Source: VBDM01 sp035651815
GTDB lineage: Bacteria > Pseudomonadota > Gammaproteobacteria > Burkholderiales > SG8-39
DNA length: 64,000 nucleotides
Direction: 5' to 3'
NCBI GenBank assembly: GCA_035651815.1
Contig: DASRFB010000133.1
Span: 61,156 to 125,155 of the forward strand
Part shown: in pieces, positions 8,540 to 18,400 of the stretch
Layout of the letters: each line of letters opens with the position of its first letter
Position numbering within the stretch: the first letter of the stretch is position 1
Notes under the pieces: generated by a model
Databases searched by the model: none
The model's input: only the letters and a program-made list of their open reading frames with translations
Told to the model about the DNA's origin: nothing
Program-made: the position numbers and the translations under genes

Positions 8540-10284
8540 GGATCCTTCTCGGCGACGACTGGCGCGACGGCGCGCTCGATCCGGAGCGCGACGACGGCGA
8601 CGTCCGGATCGCGGTGAGCGCCTGGCTTCCGCTCGCCGCCGTCGACGGCCTCTACTTCGAGCGCGCGCGAAGCCTTCGGATGCTCTGGAACTACGTCCGC
8701 GAGATCGGACCGCGCGCGACGCTCGTGAAGGTCGCGTCGCGCCACGGCGAGCGTTTCCGGAACCGCACGTTCGTCGCGGCCGGCGTCGGTACCGTCGTCG
8801 ACGGCGCGGCCGAGGCGGGTCTCTCACCCGGGGCGCGGGTCGCGTTCGTCGCGCCCCGCCATCCCGCGTGCGCGGAGCGGGTCGTCGTCGGGCGCGAGCT
8901 GGTCGTGCCGGCGCCGGCGGCGCTCGCGCACCTCTTCGAGGACGGCGTGCTGCTGCGCGCGCGGCCGGAGGGCGACGCGCGGCTCGACCGCCTCGGCGAC
9001 GCTCTCGCATCGCTCGCCGGGTGGACGCGCGAGTCGGGCGTCGCGCTCGAGCCCGCGCCGGCGAAGCGGGCGCTCGAGCGCGCATGCGCCGAGCTCGAGA
9101 GCGCGCCCTGGGATACGGCGCTTCGCCTGCCGGTCGATCCGCCGAGCGCGATCGCCGAGCGGCGCGCGCCACCGCCGGCATCCGCGCCGGCGGCGAGCGG
9201 CGCATCGCTGCCGCCCGCGGTCGTGACGGTCGCGCCCGCGCGCGCGACCGCTGCCGCCGGCACGCGGGCGCGCCCCGCCGCGACCGCGGTCCTCTTCGGC
9301 TACGGCAACTACGCGAAGACGATCGTGCTGCCGAGCCTGCCGCGCGGCATCCGGGTCGCCGCCATCCACGAGGTGGACCCGCTCCAGATCCCGCCTCCGT
9401 CCGCGGCGCCGCGGCACGCGCGCGGCGCGATCTGGGACACGGCGTCGCGCTTCGGCGCGGACGAGCGTCCGGACGTCGCGCTGATCGCCGGCTTCCACCA
9501 CACGCACGCGGCGCTCGCGATCGAGGCGCTCCGCCGCGGCGCCGCGGCCGTGGTCGAGAAGCCGATCGTCACGACCGAGGAGCAGCTCGCGGAGGTGCTG
9601 GATGCCGTGCAGCCGGGCGGCCGCCGCCTCTTCTCGTGCTTCCACAAGCGCTACTCGCCGTTCAACGAGCTCGCGCTCGCGGACCTCGGGATCGCGCCCG
9701 GGGATCCCGTCTCGTACCACTGCATCGTGTACGAGGTGCCGCTGCCGGCGCGCCACTGGTATCGCTGGCCGCGCTCGCGGAGCCGGATCGTCTCGAACGG
9801 CTGCCACTGGCTCGACCACTTCCTCTTCCTGAACGGGTTCCCGGACGTGCGCGACGCGACCATCGCCGCCGTGACGCCCGACGCTCTGAGCTGCGCCGTG
9901 ACGCTCGCGAACGGCGCCGTGTTCACGATGGTCCTGACCGACCGCGGCAGCGAGCGGCTCGGCGTCCAGGACCACGTCGAGCTGCGTGCCGGCGGCGTGA
10001 CGGTCGCGATCGCGAACGGCGCCGTCTACCGCGCCGAGGGACCGGATCGCGTGCTGCGGCGGCGGCGTGCGAGCCGGCTCGCCGGCCATCGCCGCATGTA
10101 CGCGGCGATCGGGCGCGCGATCCTCGAGGGCGAGCCGGGCGACTCGCCGCGGTCGATCGAAGTCTCGGCAGGGCTGATGCTCCGGCTCGAGCGCGCGCTC
10201 GCCGAGAGGGCGACGGACGCCGGGGATGCGCCCGCGCGGCGCTCGCCGGTCGCCGTCCGCGCGCTCCAGCGGCGGAGCGCTTGA
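8536..10284 (+). CDS. Second bi-domain oxidoreductase with a shortened dehydrogenase half
   Basis: 582 residues. The C-terminal half (from about residue 250) is a Gfo/Idh/MocA oxidoreductase with FGYGNYAKTIVLPSL and VEKPIVTTEEQ, and NGCHWLDHFLF further on. The N-terminal part recalls only the GroES-like piece of the dehydrogenase module found complete in the gene at 1617 (compare LRMLWNYVREIGPRATLVKV and GLSPGARVAFVAP). No Rossmann glycine motif can be seen before the Gfo/Idh half. It looks like a reduced paralogue of the earlier bi-domain protein and may act with it. The ATG at 8536 overlaps the glycosyltransferase stop (ATGA), and the stop overlaps the next TTG. Confidence 0.8.
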   Translation: MRILLGDDWRDGALDPERDDGDVRIAVSAWLPLAAVDGLYFERARSLRMLWNYVREIGPRATLVKVASRHGERFRNRTFVAAGVGTVVDGAAEAGLSPGARVAFVAPRHPACAERVVVGRELVVPAPAALAHLFEDGVLLRARPEGDARLDRLGDALASLAGWTRESGVALEPAPAKRALERACAELESAPWDTALRLPVDPPSAIAERRAPPPASAPAASGASLPPAVVTVAPARATAAAGTRARPAATAVLFGYGNYAKTIVLPSLPRGIRVAAIHEVDPLQIPPPSAAPRHARGAIWDTASRFGADERPDVALIAGFHHTHAALAIEALRRGAAAVVEKPIVTTEEQLAEVLDAVQPGGRRLFSCFHKRYSPFNELALADLGIAPGDPVSYHCIVYEVPLPARHWYRWPRSRSRIVSNGCHWLDHFLFLNGFPDVRDATIAAVTPDALSCAVTLANGAVFTMVLTDRGSERLGVQDHVELRAGGVTVAIANGAVYRAEGPDRVLRRRRASRLAGHRRMYAAIGRAILEGEPGDSPRSIEVSAGLMLRLERALAERATDAGDAPARRSPVAVRALQRRSA

Positions 10285-12755
10285 CGCCGGCGCGCGAACG
10301 GACCCGAAGCAGCGGCGCGTCAGCCGTGGCCGCGCTCGCCGTGTGCGCCGCCCTCACGAGCGCCGTCGCGGCGGAGCCGGCGAGCGCGGGACCTTCCGCG
10401 ACCGAGACGTTCGCCTTCGAGACGCACGAGGCGCGCCTCGTGCTCGACGCGGCCGGATGCGCGCGAAGCCTCGTCCGCCTCGCCGACGGGCGCGAGCTCC
10501 TGCGCGACGCCCGCACCCCGTTCGCGCTCGTCCGGGTCGGGGGCCGCGAGCAGCAGGCGACCGGGATCGCGCGCGAAGGCGATCACCTGCGAATCGCGTT
10601 CGGCGATCTGCCGGTCACGGTCGCGCTCCGGATCGCGGGCCGCGGTGCGTTCCTCGACGTCGCCGTGGAGGCGATCGACGGCGGACCCGTCGCGACGCTC
10701 GAGCTCGTGCGCCTGCCGGTCGCGATCGACGCGGCGGTCGGATCTACGCTCGCGGTGCGCTCGGACGCGAGCGTGGCCGTATCGCTCGTCGGCGGCAGCG
10801 AGAACGTCGAGACCGCGGCGAACCACGGCGGGCTCCTGATCGGCGCGGTACACGCCGATCCCGCCCTCGCGCCGGCACGGGTCGCGCTCCTGGTCACGCC
10901 GATCGCGCGCTTCGACGAGGCGATGGAGGAGGTCGAGCACGCGCTCGGCCTCCCGTCGCCGCGGCTCGGCGGGCGCTGGGCGAAAGCGTCCGACGCCGCG
11001 CGACGGAGCTACCTCTTCATCGACCTGACGCGGCGAAATGCCGAAGAGGTGATGCGATGGGCGAAGCTCGGCGGCTTCGCCGCCGTCCTCGTCTACGCGA
11101 GCACGTGGGCGGAGTCGCCGGGGTCGTACCGGGTCGCCGAGGAGCGCTTCCCGGGCGGCGACGCCGGGCTCGCCGACGTCGCCGCGCGCCTGCACGCGGC
11201 CGGTCTCGGCTTCGGCCTGCACGTCCTGACCGGTCTCGTCGGGAAGCGCGATCCGCTCGCGTCGCCGCGGCCGGGACCGGGCCTTCTCGCCGACGCGCGC
11301 GCCGCGCTCGGCGCCGACGTCGGCCCGGACGACCGCGAGATCCCGCTCGCCGGCGCCGCGCTCGACTTCCCCGGCGCCGAGTCGACTCCCGGCAACGTCA
11401 AGGCGGGGCGCGACGTCCGGATCGGCGACGAGGTCGTGCGCTACGCCGCGATCGAGCGCGCGGCCGACGGCGCGCTCGCGCGCCTCGTGGGTTGCGAGCG
11501 CGGCGCGAACGGCACGAGCCGCGCGCGCCACGCGCGCGGCTCGCCCGCCGAGCACCTCGCCGAGCGCTACGGCTCGTACCTCGTCGACCTGCGCGGTCCG
11601 CTCGTCGACGTCGTGGCCGGGCGCGTCGCCGGCCTTCTCGATCGCGTCGGCGCCGATCTCGTGTACCTCGACGCCGGCGAGGTGAACGACGCGAACGGTC
11701 CGGCATGGTACTGGGTCGGTCGCCTGCAGAGCGCGATCCTCGCGCGCGTCGCGCGTCCGCTCCTGGTCCAGGGCTCCGGCATGACCGCGTGGACCTGGCA
11801 CTGGTTCGCGCGCCAGACGTGCGACGACGCGGTCGCTGTCGGCGCGAACGCCTGGCTCGACGCGTGGAAGATCGGACGGTCGCTCGCGGCGCATCGCCGC
11901 GACCGGATCCCGGCCGAGCTCGGCTGGTGGGCGTTGAACGCCGATTCGGTGCGCCACCCCGCGACGACGATGGCCGAGGTGGATCACCTCGGCGTCCGAA
12001 GCGTCGCGTACGACGTCCCGTTCTCGGTCGAGACGCGCGTCGCGAGCCTGCGCGACCACCCCGCCGCGGAGGAGATCCTGCGCCGGCTCGGGCGCTACGA
12101 GGAGATCCGGGTCACGGGCCGCGTGCCGGCCGGCGTGCGCGCGACCCTCAGCGTCGGCGAGTGGCGCCTCGCCGACGGCCCGAGCGCCGAGCCGACGTTC
12201 GTGCCGGCCGCGGCCGACGTCGCGTCCGCCGGCACGGCGACGTCCGCGAGCGACGCCGCGGGTGCCCGCGGGGCGGCCGCAGAGCCCGGCGGCTGGCTCG
12301 TGGTCGGCGACGCGGGCAGCGCGCTCACCGTCCCGCGCCAGGACGCCGTCGTGACCGGCGCGCTCGCGGTCCGGCTTCCCGTGTCCCCGCCCTCCGCGAT
12401 CGCGCGCTGGCTCCTCCGACCTCCGGTGTCCCGTCCGCTCTTCGTGACGCTCGACGTGGAGGGACCGGCCGTCGCCGAGAGCGCCGCACCGCCGATCCTG
12501 AACGTCCAGCTCGAAGCCCCGGGCCCGTGCTATCGCGACTACCTCGTCGACCTCGACTTCCGGGGTCGGCGCACGCTCGCGATCGCCCCTTCGGCGGACC
12601 GGGTGGTTCGGGACGCATCACCGGCCGCGCGGACGTATTCGCTGAAGGCGTCGCTCGTCGATTGCGACCTGTCGAACGCGCGAGCCGCGAACCTGCGGTG
12701 GATGCGCGGAGCTCTCGGATCGGACGTCACCGTCCGCATCCTCCGGATCGGGTGA
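10281..12755 (+). CDS. Secreted glycosidase-like protein of unrecognised family
   Basis: 824 residues from a TTG start that overlaps the previous stop (TTGA). The N terminus has a signal peptide (ASAVAALAVCAALTSAVAAEP). Residues about 35-230 look like a beta-sandwich. Residues about 240-600 look like a TIM-barrel glycoside hydrolase: YLFIDLTRRNAEEVMRWAKL, a strand ending in DLVYLDAGEVND near residue 460, and QGSGMTAWTWHWFARQ. C-terminal beta domains follow. Acidic residues in the YLDAGE strand could be catalytic. I do not recognise a named family. As the last gene of the exopolysaccharide operon it may trim or release the polymer in the periplasm; that role is inferred. Confidence 0.65.
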   Translation: MTPARERTRSSGASAVAALAVCAALTSAVAAEPASAGPSATETFAFETHEARLVLDAAGCARSLVRLADGRELLRDARTPFALVRVGGREQQATGIAREGDHLRIAFGDLPVTVALRIAGRGAFLDVAVEAIDGGPVATLELVRLPVAIDAAVGSTLAVRSDASVAVSLVGGSENVETAANHGGLLIGAVHADPALAPARVALLVTPIARFDEAMEEVEHALGLPSPRLGGRWAKASDAARRSYLFIDLTRRNAEEVMRWAKLGGFAAVLVYASTWAESPGSYRVAEERFPGGDAGLADVAARLHAAGLGFGLHVLTGLVGKRDPLASPRPGPGLLADARAALGADVGPDDREIPLAGAALDFPGAESTPGNVKAGRDVRIGDEVVRYAAIERAADGALARLVGCERGANGTSRARHARGSPAEHLAERYGSYLVDLRGPLVDVVAGRVAGLLDRVGADLVYLDAGEVNDANGPAWYWVGRLQSAILARVARPLLVQGSGMTAWTWHWFARQTCDDAVAVGANAWLDAWKIGRSLAAHRRDRIPAELGWWALNADSVRHPATTMAEVDHLGVRSVAYDVPFSVETRVASLRDHPAAEEILRRLGRYEEIRVTGRVPAGVRATLSVGEWRLADGPSAEPTFVPAAADVASAGTATSASDAAGARGAAAEPGGWLVVGDAGSALTVPRQDAVVTGALAVRLPVSPPSAIARWLLRPPVSRPLFVTLDVEGPAVAESAAPPILNVQLEAPGPCYRDYLVDLDFRGRRTLAIAPSADRVVRDASPAARTYSLKASLVDCDLSNARAANLRWMRGALGSDVTVRILRIG

Positions 12756-12810
12756 GGTCCGGAGGCGCGCCGGCCGGACCGGCCGTCGGCGGCGGCCGGA
12801 CCGGCTCACC
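12751..12810. terminator. Hairpin between convergent genes
   Basis: GGTGAGGTCCGG at 12751-12762 pairs imperfectly with CCGGACCGGCTCACC at 12796-12810. The loop contains a further copy of the GGCCGGACCGGC motif. It covers the stop of the exopolysaccharide operon and the 3' side of the convergent cytochrome gene, so it could stop transcription from both sides. There is no T-tract, which is usual in such GC-rich DNA. Confidence 0.5.
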
Positions 12811-12817
12811 TCCGCCC

Positions 12818-15220
12818 CTACGGCAGATTGCGCGTCGGATCCTTGAACTTGTCGCCGTCCGACTCGAAGCGCGCGGCACGGCCGTCGAGAGCGCGCAGGA
12901 AGACCAGGAGGTTCGCCTCGTCGGCGTCGGCGAGGGCGTCGTGGATCGTCACGCCGCCGATCAGGTGCTGCTGGAAGACCTCCTCCAGCGTCTGCGCCGA
13001 GCCGTTGTGGAAGTACGGCGCCGTGTAGGCGACGCCGAGGAGCGACGGCGTGTTGAAGCCCGCGGCTCCGAGCGGCGCCTGGCCGATGCCACCTCCCTGA
13101 CCGCGGATCTCGATCGGATTCGCGGGAATGAACGTCCCGACGTCGTCCAGGAACTTGAGCGTCCCGGTGTCGACCTTCGCGTCGGTGTAGGAGACGACCT
13201 GGTTGGCGGTGACGACGAGGCCGGGATCGCGCGGCGTCCCGCCCGCCGCGGCGGCCTTGTCGAGCGCCGGATTGTTCAAGTAGAAAACCTGGCTCTTCGT
13301 CCACTTCGCGCCGCCGTGGCACGACGAGCAGCTCGCGCCGAAGACGGTGCGCCCGGCGTCCAGGGCGCTCACGTCGGCGGGCTGCGGCATGTTCAACGTC
13401 CGGATCGTCTGGATCCACGCGGTCTGATCGTCGAGCGCCTCGCTCGCGCCCTGCGAGATGCCGTGGTCGAAGATCGCCGGGTTCGCGCCCGTCGGGCCGC
13501 TTCCGGGGCAGGGAAGGTTCGGGCCGGCTACGAGCGCGGGCGGGTCGCCGCCGGCGAAGCCCTTGCCGCACTGGACGTTACGCGAGTTGTTGTTGAAGTC
13601 GGTCGGGCTGTCGCGGGCCGCGCTCCAGTTGTTGATCCGGATGTCGTGCGCGCCGTTGATCTTCGAGTAGAGCCCGTCCATCTGGATGGCGTTGCGCGGC
13701 CCGTCGCCGAAGAGCCACGTCACGTGGTCCGCGAGGCCGAAAGGGTGGCACGACGCGCACGTGCTCCACGCGTCGCTCGACTGCTTGCCGCGGAACTGGA
13801 GCGGCACGATGTCGCGGATCGGGATCTCCGAGAGACCGTTGTCCGGGACGCCGAGCGCGGTGAAGAACGCGAGCTTGCCCTTCAGGATGGCGTCGCGCGT
13901 GCTGCCCGGAGCCGGCGGCGTCCCCGATGGAACGTCCCTCTGCGTCACCATGCCGTTCTCGAGGTTCAGGATCGAGACCGACAGCCCGGCCTCGTTGTTC
14001 GCGTAGGCGCGCTTGCCGTTCCGGTGGATCGCGATTCCGGTCGGAAGATTGCCGGTCTGGAACCGGACCACGTTGTTGGGCGCGCCGATGTTCAGCTTGC
14101 CGCCCACGAGGGTCGCGCGCAGGACGTAGTTCCCTCCGCGGCTGACGACGAGGAACGTCTGGCACGCCGGATCGGACGCGATGTCGACCAGGTCGTTGCC
14201 GAAGAGCCGGCCGAGGCTCGCCAGCGGATTGGCGGGACTCGGCTCGGTCTTGATCTGCGCGTTCAGATTGACGTGCAGGTCCGCGCGCTCGGCGAGCGTC
14301 GCGACGTCGACCACGTCGACCAACGCCTGCACGTTCACGTTGAAGAAGAGGGGCGGGGACGGCTGCGCGCCGATGTTCGGCAAGTACAGCTTGCCGCCGC
14401 ACACGAGGGCCGACCCGAGCTGGTTCGGGAACACCGCCTGCGGCGCCGCGACGATCGAAGGATCGCCGGGTCCGGCCGCCGGATTCGGGCAGAACGCCTG
14501 GTTCACCGGATCGGGATCCGTCGTGTTGTTGCAGAACTTGCTGAGATCGGCCGTGAAGCCGGAGTCCGCGATCGGCGACAGCGTGATCTCGCTCACGCTG
14601 CCCGGGCTGGACAGCGTGAACGTGCTGACGACGCCCTCCTTGCCCTCGTCGAATCCCTCGCCCGGTCCGCCGGCGATGAGGCGCGCGAAGAACTGCGTCA
14701 CGAACACGCGATTGCCGGCGATCGCGATCGCGCCCGGATTCCCGCCCACGGCGACCGTGTCGACGACCTCGTCGGTGGACGTGTCGATGAGCGAGACGGT
14801 CCCGTCGGTGTGGTTGCCCACGAGCAGCAGATCTCCCGCCTCGGTGACGGCGCAGGGCCGCGGCTCGTTGCCGACCGCGATCTCCTTCACGACCTTGAAG
14901 CCGCCCGAGGCCCGCTTGATCACCGAGACGGTCCCGCTGGCGGAGTTCGTCACGTACGCCTTCGGCGAGCGCACCGCGACGCACACCGGCTCCCGTCCCA
15001 CGGCGACCTCGTCGATCTTCTCGAGCGCGTCGCCGCTGCCGGGAACCGCGAACACGCTCACGCTGTCGGACTCGACGTTCACGTTGAAGAGCCGGGTGCT
15101 GCCCTCGCTGAGCGCGATCGAGCTCGAGCGCGTGGTGGTATCCGCGAGCGCGGGAATCGCGGTCAGCCAGAGAGACGCCAGCACGACGGCGACGCTCGCT
15201 GGACGGAAGCGGGTGCTCAT
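12818..15220 (-). CDS. Beta-propeller/di-haem cytochrome c peroxidase-like protein
   Basis: 800 residues. A signal peptide (VAVVLASLWLTAIPALA) is followed by YVTN-type beta-propeller repeats to about residue 450 (AVGREPVCVAVRSPKAYVTN, GDLLLVGNHTDGTVSLIDTS). A cytochrome c peroxidase/MauG-like region follows with two haem-binding motifs, CASCH near residue 487 and CSSCH near residue 630. The protein should be periplasmic or exported and carry two c-type haems; electron donor and substrate cannot be read from sequence. The ATG is preceded by a strong Shine-Dalgarno (AGGAGGAG, about 5 bp away). It diverges from the large regulator at 15416, which may control it. Confidence 0.85.
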   Translation of the reverse strand: MSTRFRPASVAVVLASLWLTAIPALADTTTRSSSIALSEGSTRLFNVNVESDSVSVFAVPGSGDALEKIDEVAVGREPVCVAVRSPKAYVTNSASGTVSVIKRASGGFKVVKEIAVGNEPRPCAVTEAGDLLLVGNHTDGTVSLIDTSTDEVVDTVAVGGNPGAIAIAGNRVFVTQFFARLIAGGPGEGFDEGKEGVVSTFTLSSPGSVSEITLSPIADSGFTADLSKFCNNTTDPDPVNQAFCPNPAAGPGDPSIVAAPQAVFPNQLGSALVCGGKLYLPNIGAQPSPPLFFNVNVQALVDVVDVATLAERADLHVNLNAQIKTEPSPANPLASLGRLFGNDLVDIASDPACQTFLVVSRGGNYVLRATLVGGKLNIGAPNNVVRFQTGNLPTGIAIHRNGKRAYANNEAGLSVSILNLENGMVTQRDVPSGTPPAPGSTRDAILKGKLAFFTALGVPDNGLSEIPIRDIVPLQFRGKQSSDAWSTCASCHPFGLADHVTWLFGDGPRNAIQMDGLYSKINGAHDIRINNWSAARDSPTDFNNNSRNVQCGKGFAGGDPPALVAGPNLPCPGSGPTGANPAIFDHGISQGASEALDDQTAWIQTIRTLNMPQPADVSALDAGRTVFGASCSSCHGGAKWTKSQVFYLNNPALDKAAAAGGTPRDPGLVVTANQVVSYTDAKVDTGTLKFLDDVGTFIPANPIEIRGQGGGIGQAPLGAAGFNTPSLLGVAYTAPYFHNGSAQTLEEVFQQHLIGGVTIHDALADADEANLLVFLRALDGRAARFESDGDKFKDPTRNLP

Positions 15221-15367
15221 TGTCTCCTCCTGTTCGTCGCGGGAACGGCGCGCTCGCGGAGGTCAGCGGGTCGTCATGTCGCTTCGCCGGTTCTTCGCTG
15301 CGGCCACTGGCTCATGGGCGAGCGCCAAAGCACTAGCGTGACGCTGGAAGGGGAGTCATGATCGGGC

Positions 15368-15396
15368 GGTCATTTTCGGGTCATCGTTCGGTTATT
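15368..15396 (+). promoter_or_regulatory. Three heptamer repeats with 11-bp phasing (OmpR-type operator candidate)
   Basis: GGTCATT (15368-15374), GGTCATC (15379-15385) and GGTTATT (15390-15396) are direct repeats starting exactly 11 bp apart, so all three face the same side of the helix. OmpR/PhoB-type winged-helix proteins bind such direct repeats head to tail. The site lies 20 bp before the ATG of a gene whose N terminus is this domain type, and it sits in the divergent space with the cytochrome gene. Autoregulation is inferred. Confidence 0.55.
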
Positions 15397-15415
15397 GGCT
15401 TGGGGGATTGGAGCG

Positions 15416-18400
15416 ATGGCCGGGCGCAACGATCCACGCTTCGGCGACTTTCGCCTCGACCTCGGCAAGGAAACCCTCTGGCGAGGCTGGTCCGAGGTGC
15501 GCCTGACGCCGAGGGCGTTCGTCCTTTTGCGCCACCTCGTCGAGCACGCCGACCGTCTCGTCACGAAGGAAGAGCTGCTTGACGCCGTGTGGGGAGGGCT
15601 CCACGTCGGCGATTCCGTCGTGAAGGTGCGGATCGCCGAGCTCCGGCAGGCGCTCTCCGATTCCGCGGAAGAGCCTCGCTACATCGCGACGATCCACCGG
15701 CGCGGGTATCGCTTCGTGGCCGCGGTGAGCGGCGACGCGGTTCCGGCCGCCAGCGCGACGCGGCCGTCGGCCGTGCAAGCGTTCGCGCGCGGCCTCCCGG
15801 GTCCCGGAGGCGGTGTCGGGCTCGCGCACGCGCCCCCGGCGCCGTTCGTCGGGCGCGGGCCGGTCCTGGCTCGGCTCGAGGCCCGGCTCGGCATGGCGCT
15901 CGCCGGTGAGCGGCAGGTCGTGTTCGTCGCCGGCGACGCCGGGATCGGAAAGACCGCGCTCGTGGGCGAGCTTCTACGCCATGCGAGCCGCATGTCCGAG
16001 AGCCGGATCGCGATCGGCCGGTGCGCCGACCACTACGGAACTGGAGAGCCGTATCTCCCGTGGCTCGAGGCGCTCGGTCGCCTCTGCAAGGACGATCGCG
16101 GTCGGCTGCTGACGGACGTCCTGCGCCGGCATGCGCCGATGTGGCTGCTGCAGCTGCCGTGGCTGGTCGAGCCGCACGACCGAGCTGCCCTGCAGCGCGA
16201 GGTGTTGGGCGGGTCGCGGGAGCGGATGCAGCGCGAGCTCGACAGCGCTCTCGAGGCGTTCACCGCCGAGCACCCGCTCGTCTTGGTACTGGAGGACCTC
16301 CACTGGAGCGACGCCTCCACGCTCGACCTGGTCCGCTCGCTGGCGCAGAGCCGAACGCAAGCCCGGCTGCTTCTCCTCGTCTCCTACCGCGCTTCCGACG
16401 CGATCGCGCGCGGCCACCCGGTCCGCGCGCTGCGCAACGAGCTCCATCTCCACGACGAGTGTCACGAGGAGATCCTCGATCTCCTCACGAGAGCCGACGT
16501 CGCCGACTACATCGCGGCTCGCTTGCCCGCGGCCGAGCCGTCGGCGCCCGAGCTCGCGGCGATCGTTCATCGCCGGACCGACGGCCATCCGCTCTTCATG
16601 GTGAGCCTCGTCGACGATGCGATCCGGAGCGGGATCCTCGAGATTCGCGAGGGCGCCCTTCGGCTGCGGGGCGAGCCGACGCAGCTCGAGAGCGGCATCC
16701 CCACCTCCGTCCGCGAGATGGTCGAGCGCGACTACGAGCGGCTCGACCCCCGCGACCGCGAGCTTCTCGCCGCGGCCAGCGTGGCGGGAGTCGAGTTCTC
16801 GGCGCGTGTCGTCGCCGCGGCGATCGAATCGGATGCCGTCGAGGTCGAGCGGCGGTGCGACGATCTCGTCCGGAGCGGCCGGTTCCTCGAGGCTCGCGAA
16901 GCTTCGCGCTGGGCCGACGGGGTCGTCGATGCGAGCTACGCCTTTCGCCACGCTCTCTACCAGGCGGTGCTCTACGAGGAGGTCCCGCGCGCGCATCGCA
17001 TGCGGCTCCATCGGAGCCTCGGCGTCTGCCTCGAAGAGAAGCTCGCCGATCGCGTGGTGGAGCGCGCGGCGCAGCTCGTCCTGCACTTCGAGCGCGGCGG
17101 CGATCCCTTGCGCGCCATTGCTCACCTGCGACGGGTCGCGGACAACGCGGTGCGGCGCTGTGCGAATCGCGAGGGAATCGAGGCGCTGACGCGGGCGAGC
17201 GATCTGCTCGCGGAGGTGCCGGCGGAATCGAGAGGGTCGCTCGAGCTCGACGTGCGCGAGCAGCTGGGGCTCGTCCGGCGATCGATGGGGGACATGCGCG
17301 GCGCGGCCGCCGATTTCGACGCGGTCGTCGCGCTCGCGCGTCGCGCCGGCAGCGTCGATCGCGAGGCGAAGGCGCTCCTCTATCTCTGCAGTGCGCTCAC
17401 CTGGATCGATCGCGAGCGCCGGAGCGCGACGCTGGCAGAGGCGATTCGTGTCGCGGAGCGTGTCGAAGACGAGCTCCTCCGTGCCCACGCGCTCGGCTAC
17501 GCGGCCTATTGGAACCTCTCGCTTCGCGGCTGGAGCGCGGAGCAAGAGCGCGCCTGCGCCGCGGCCGTCGAAGCCGCGCGGCGCGCCGGCGATCGTGAGC
17601 TGCAGGCCCTCCACGTCGGGCGATCCGCGTACTTCCATTGCATGCACGCCGACTACGACCTCGCGTGCCGAACGGCGGAGGAGGGCCTCGAACACGCCTT
17701 CGCGGTCGGCAACGCCTTCGAGGCGATGGCTTGCCAGCACTATCGCTCGTCGGCCCTCCTCGAATCCGGCCGCTGGGGCGAGATGCTGGACACCCTCCAG
17801 GAAGCGATCGCGGTGGCGGAGCGGAACGGGCACCGCCTGTGGGCGAGCTTCTTCCACCTGCAGATCGCCCTGCTGTGCCTCCAGACGGGCGCCTTCGAGC
17901 GCGCGAAGGCGATCGCGGAGCGCGGTCTCGAAGAGTCGCGGACGGCGGGCCACGTCGACGGCGAGGTCTTCGCGCTCACCGTCCTCGCGCAATCGCTCCT
18001 CGGGCTCGGCGATCACGAAGCCGGGATGTCGACCCTCGCTCACATGGAGGAGCGAGCCGGGCCGGACGGCGCTCTCGGCGGCTGGATCTCGCACATGTCG
18101 TTCCGCCAGGCGATCGCGGACCATTGGCTCGGTCGCGGCGACGTCGAGCGCGCACGCGTCGAGGCCGAGCGGATCCTCCGACTCGCCCGCCCTCCCGGCC
18201 AGAAGACCTACGTCGCCTTGGCTCGCGTGACGCTCGCCGCGGTCGCGGCCGAGCTCGGCGAGCGCAGGAAGGCGGAGGACGAGCTCCGGGGCGCGCTCGA
18301 GATCGTCGAGCGCGCGAACGTGCCGCTCGCCGCGTGGCGCGTGCACGCGCTGGCCGCGCGATGGGCGAAGCTCCGGGAGGACCACGCGCGTGCGGTCGAT

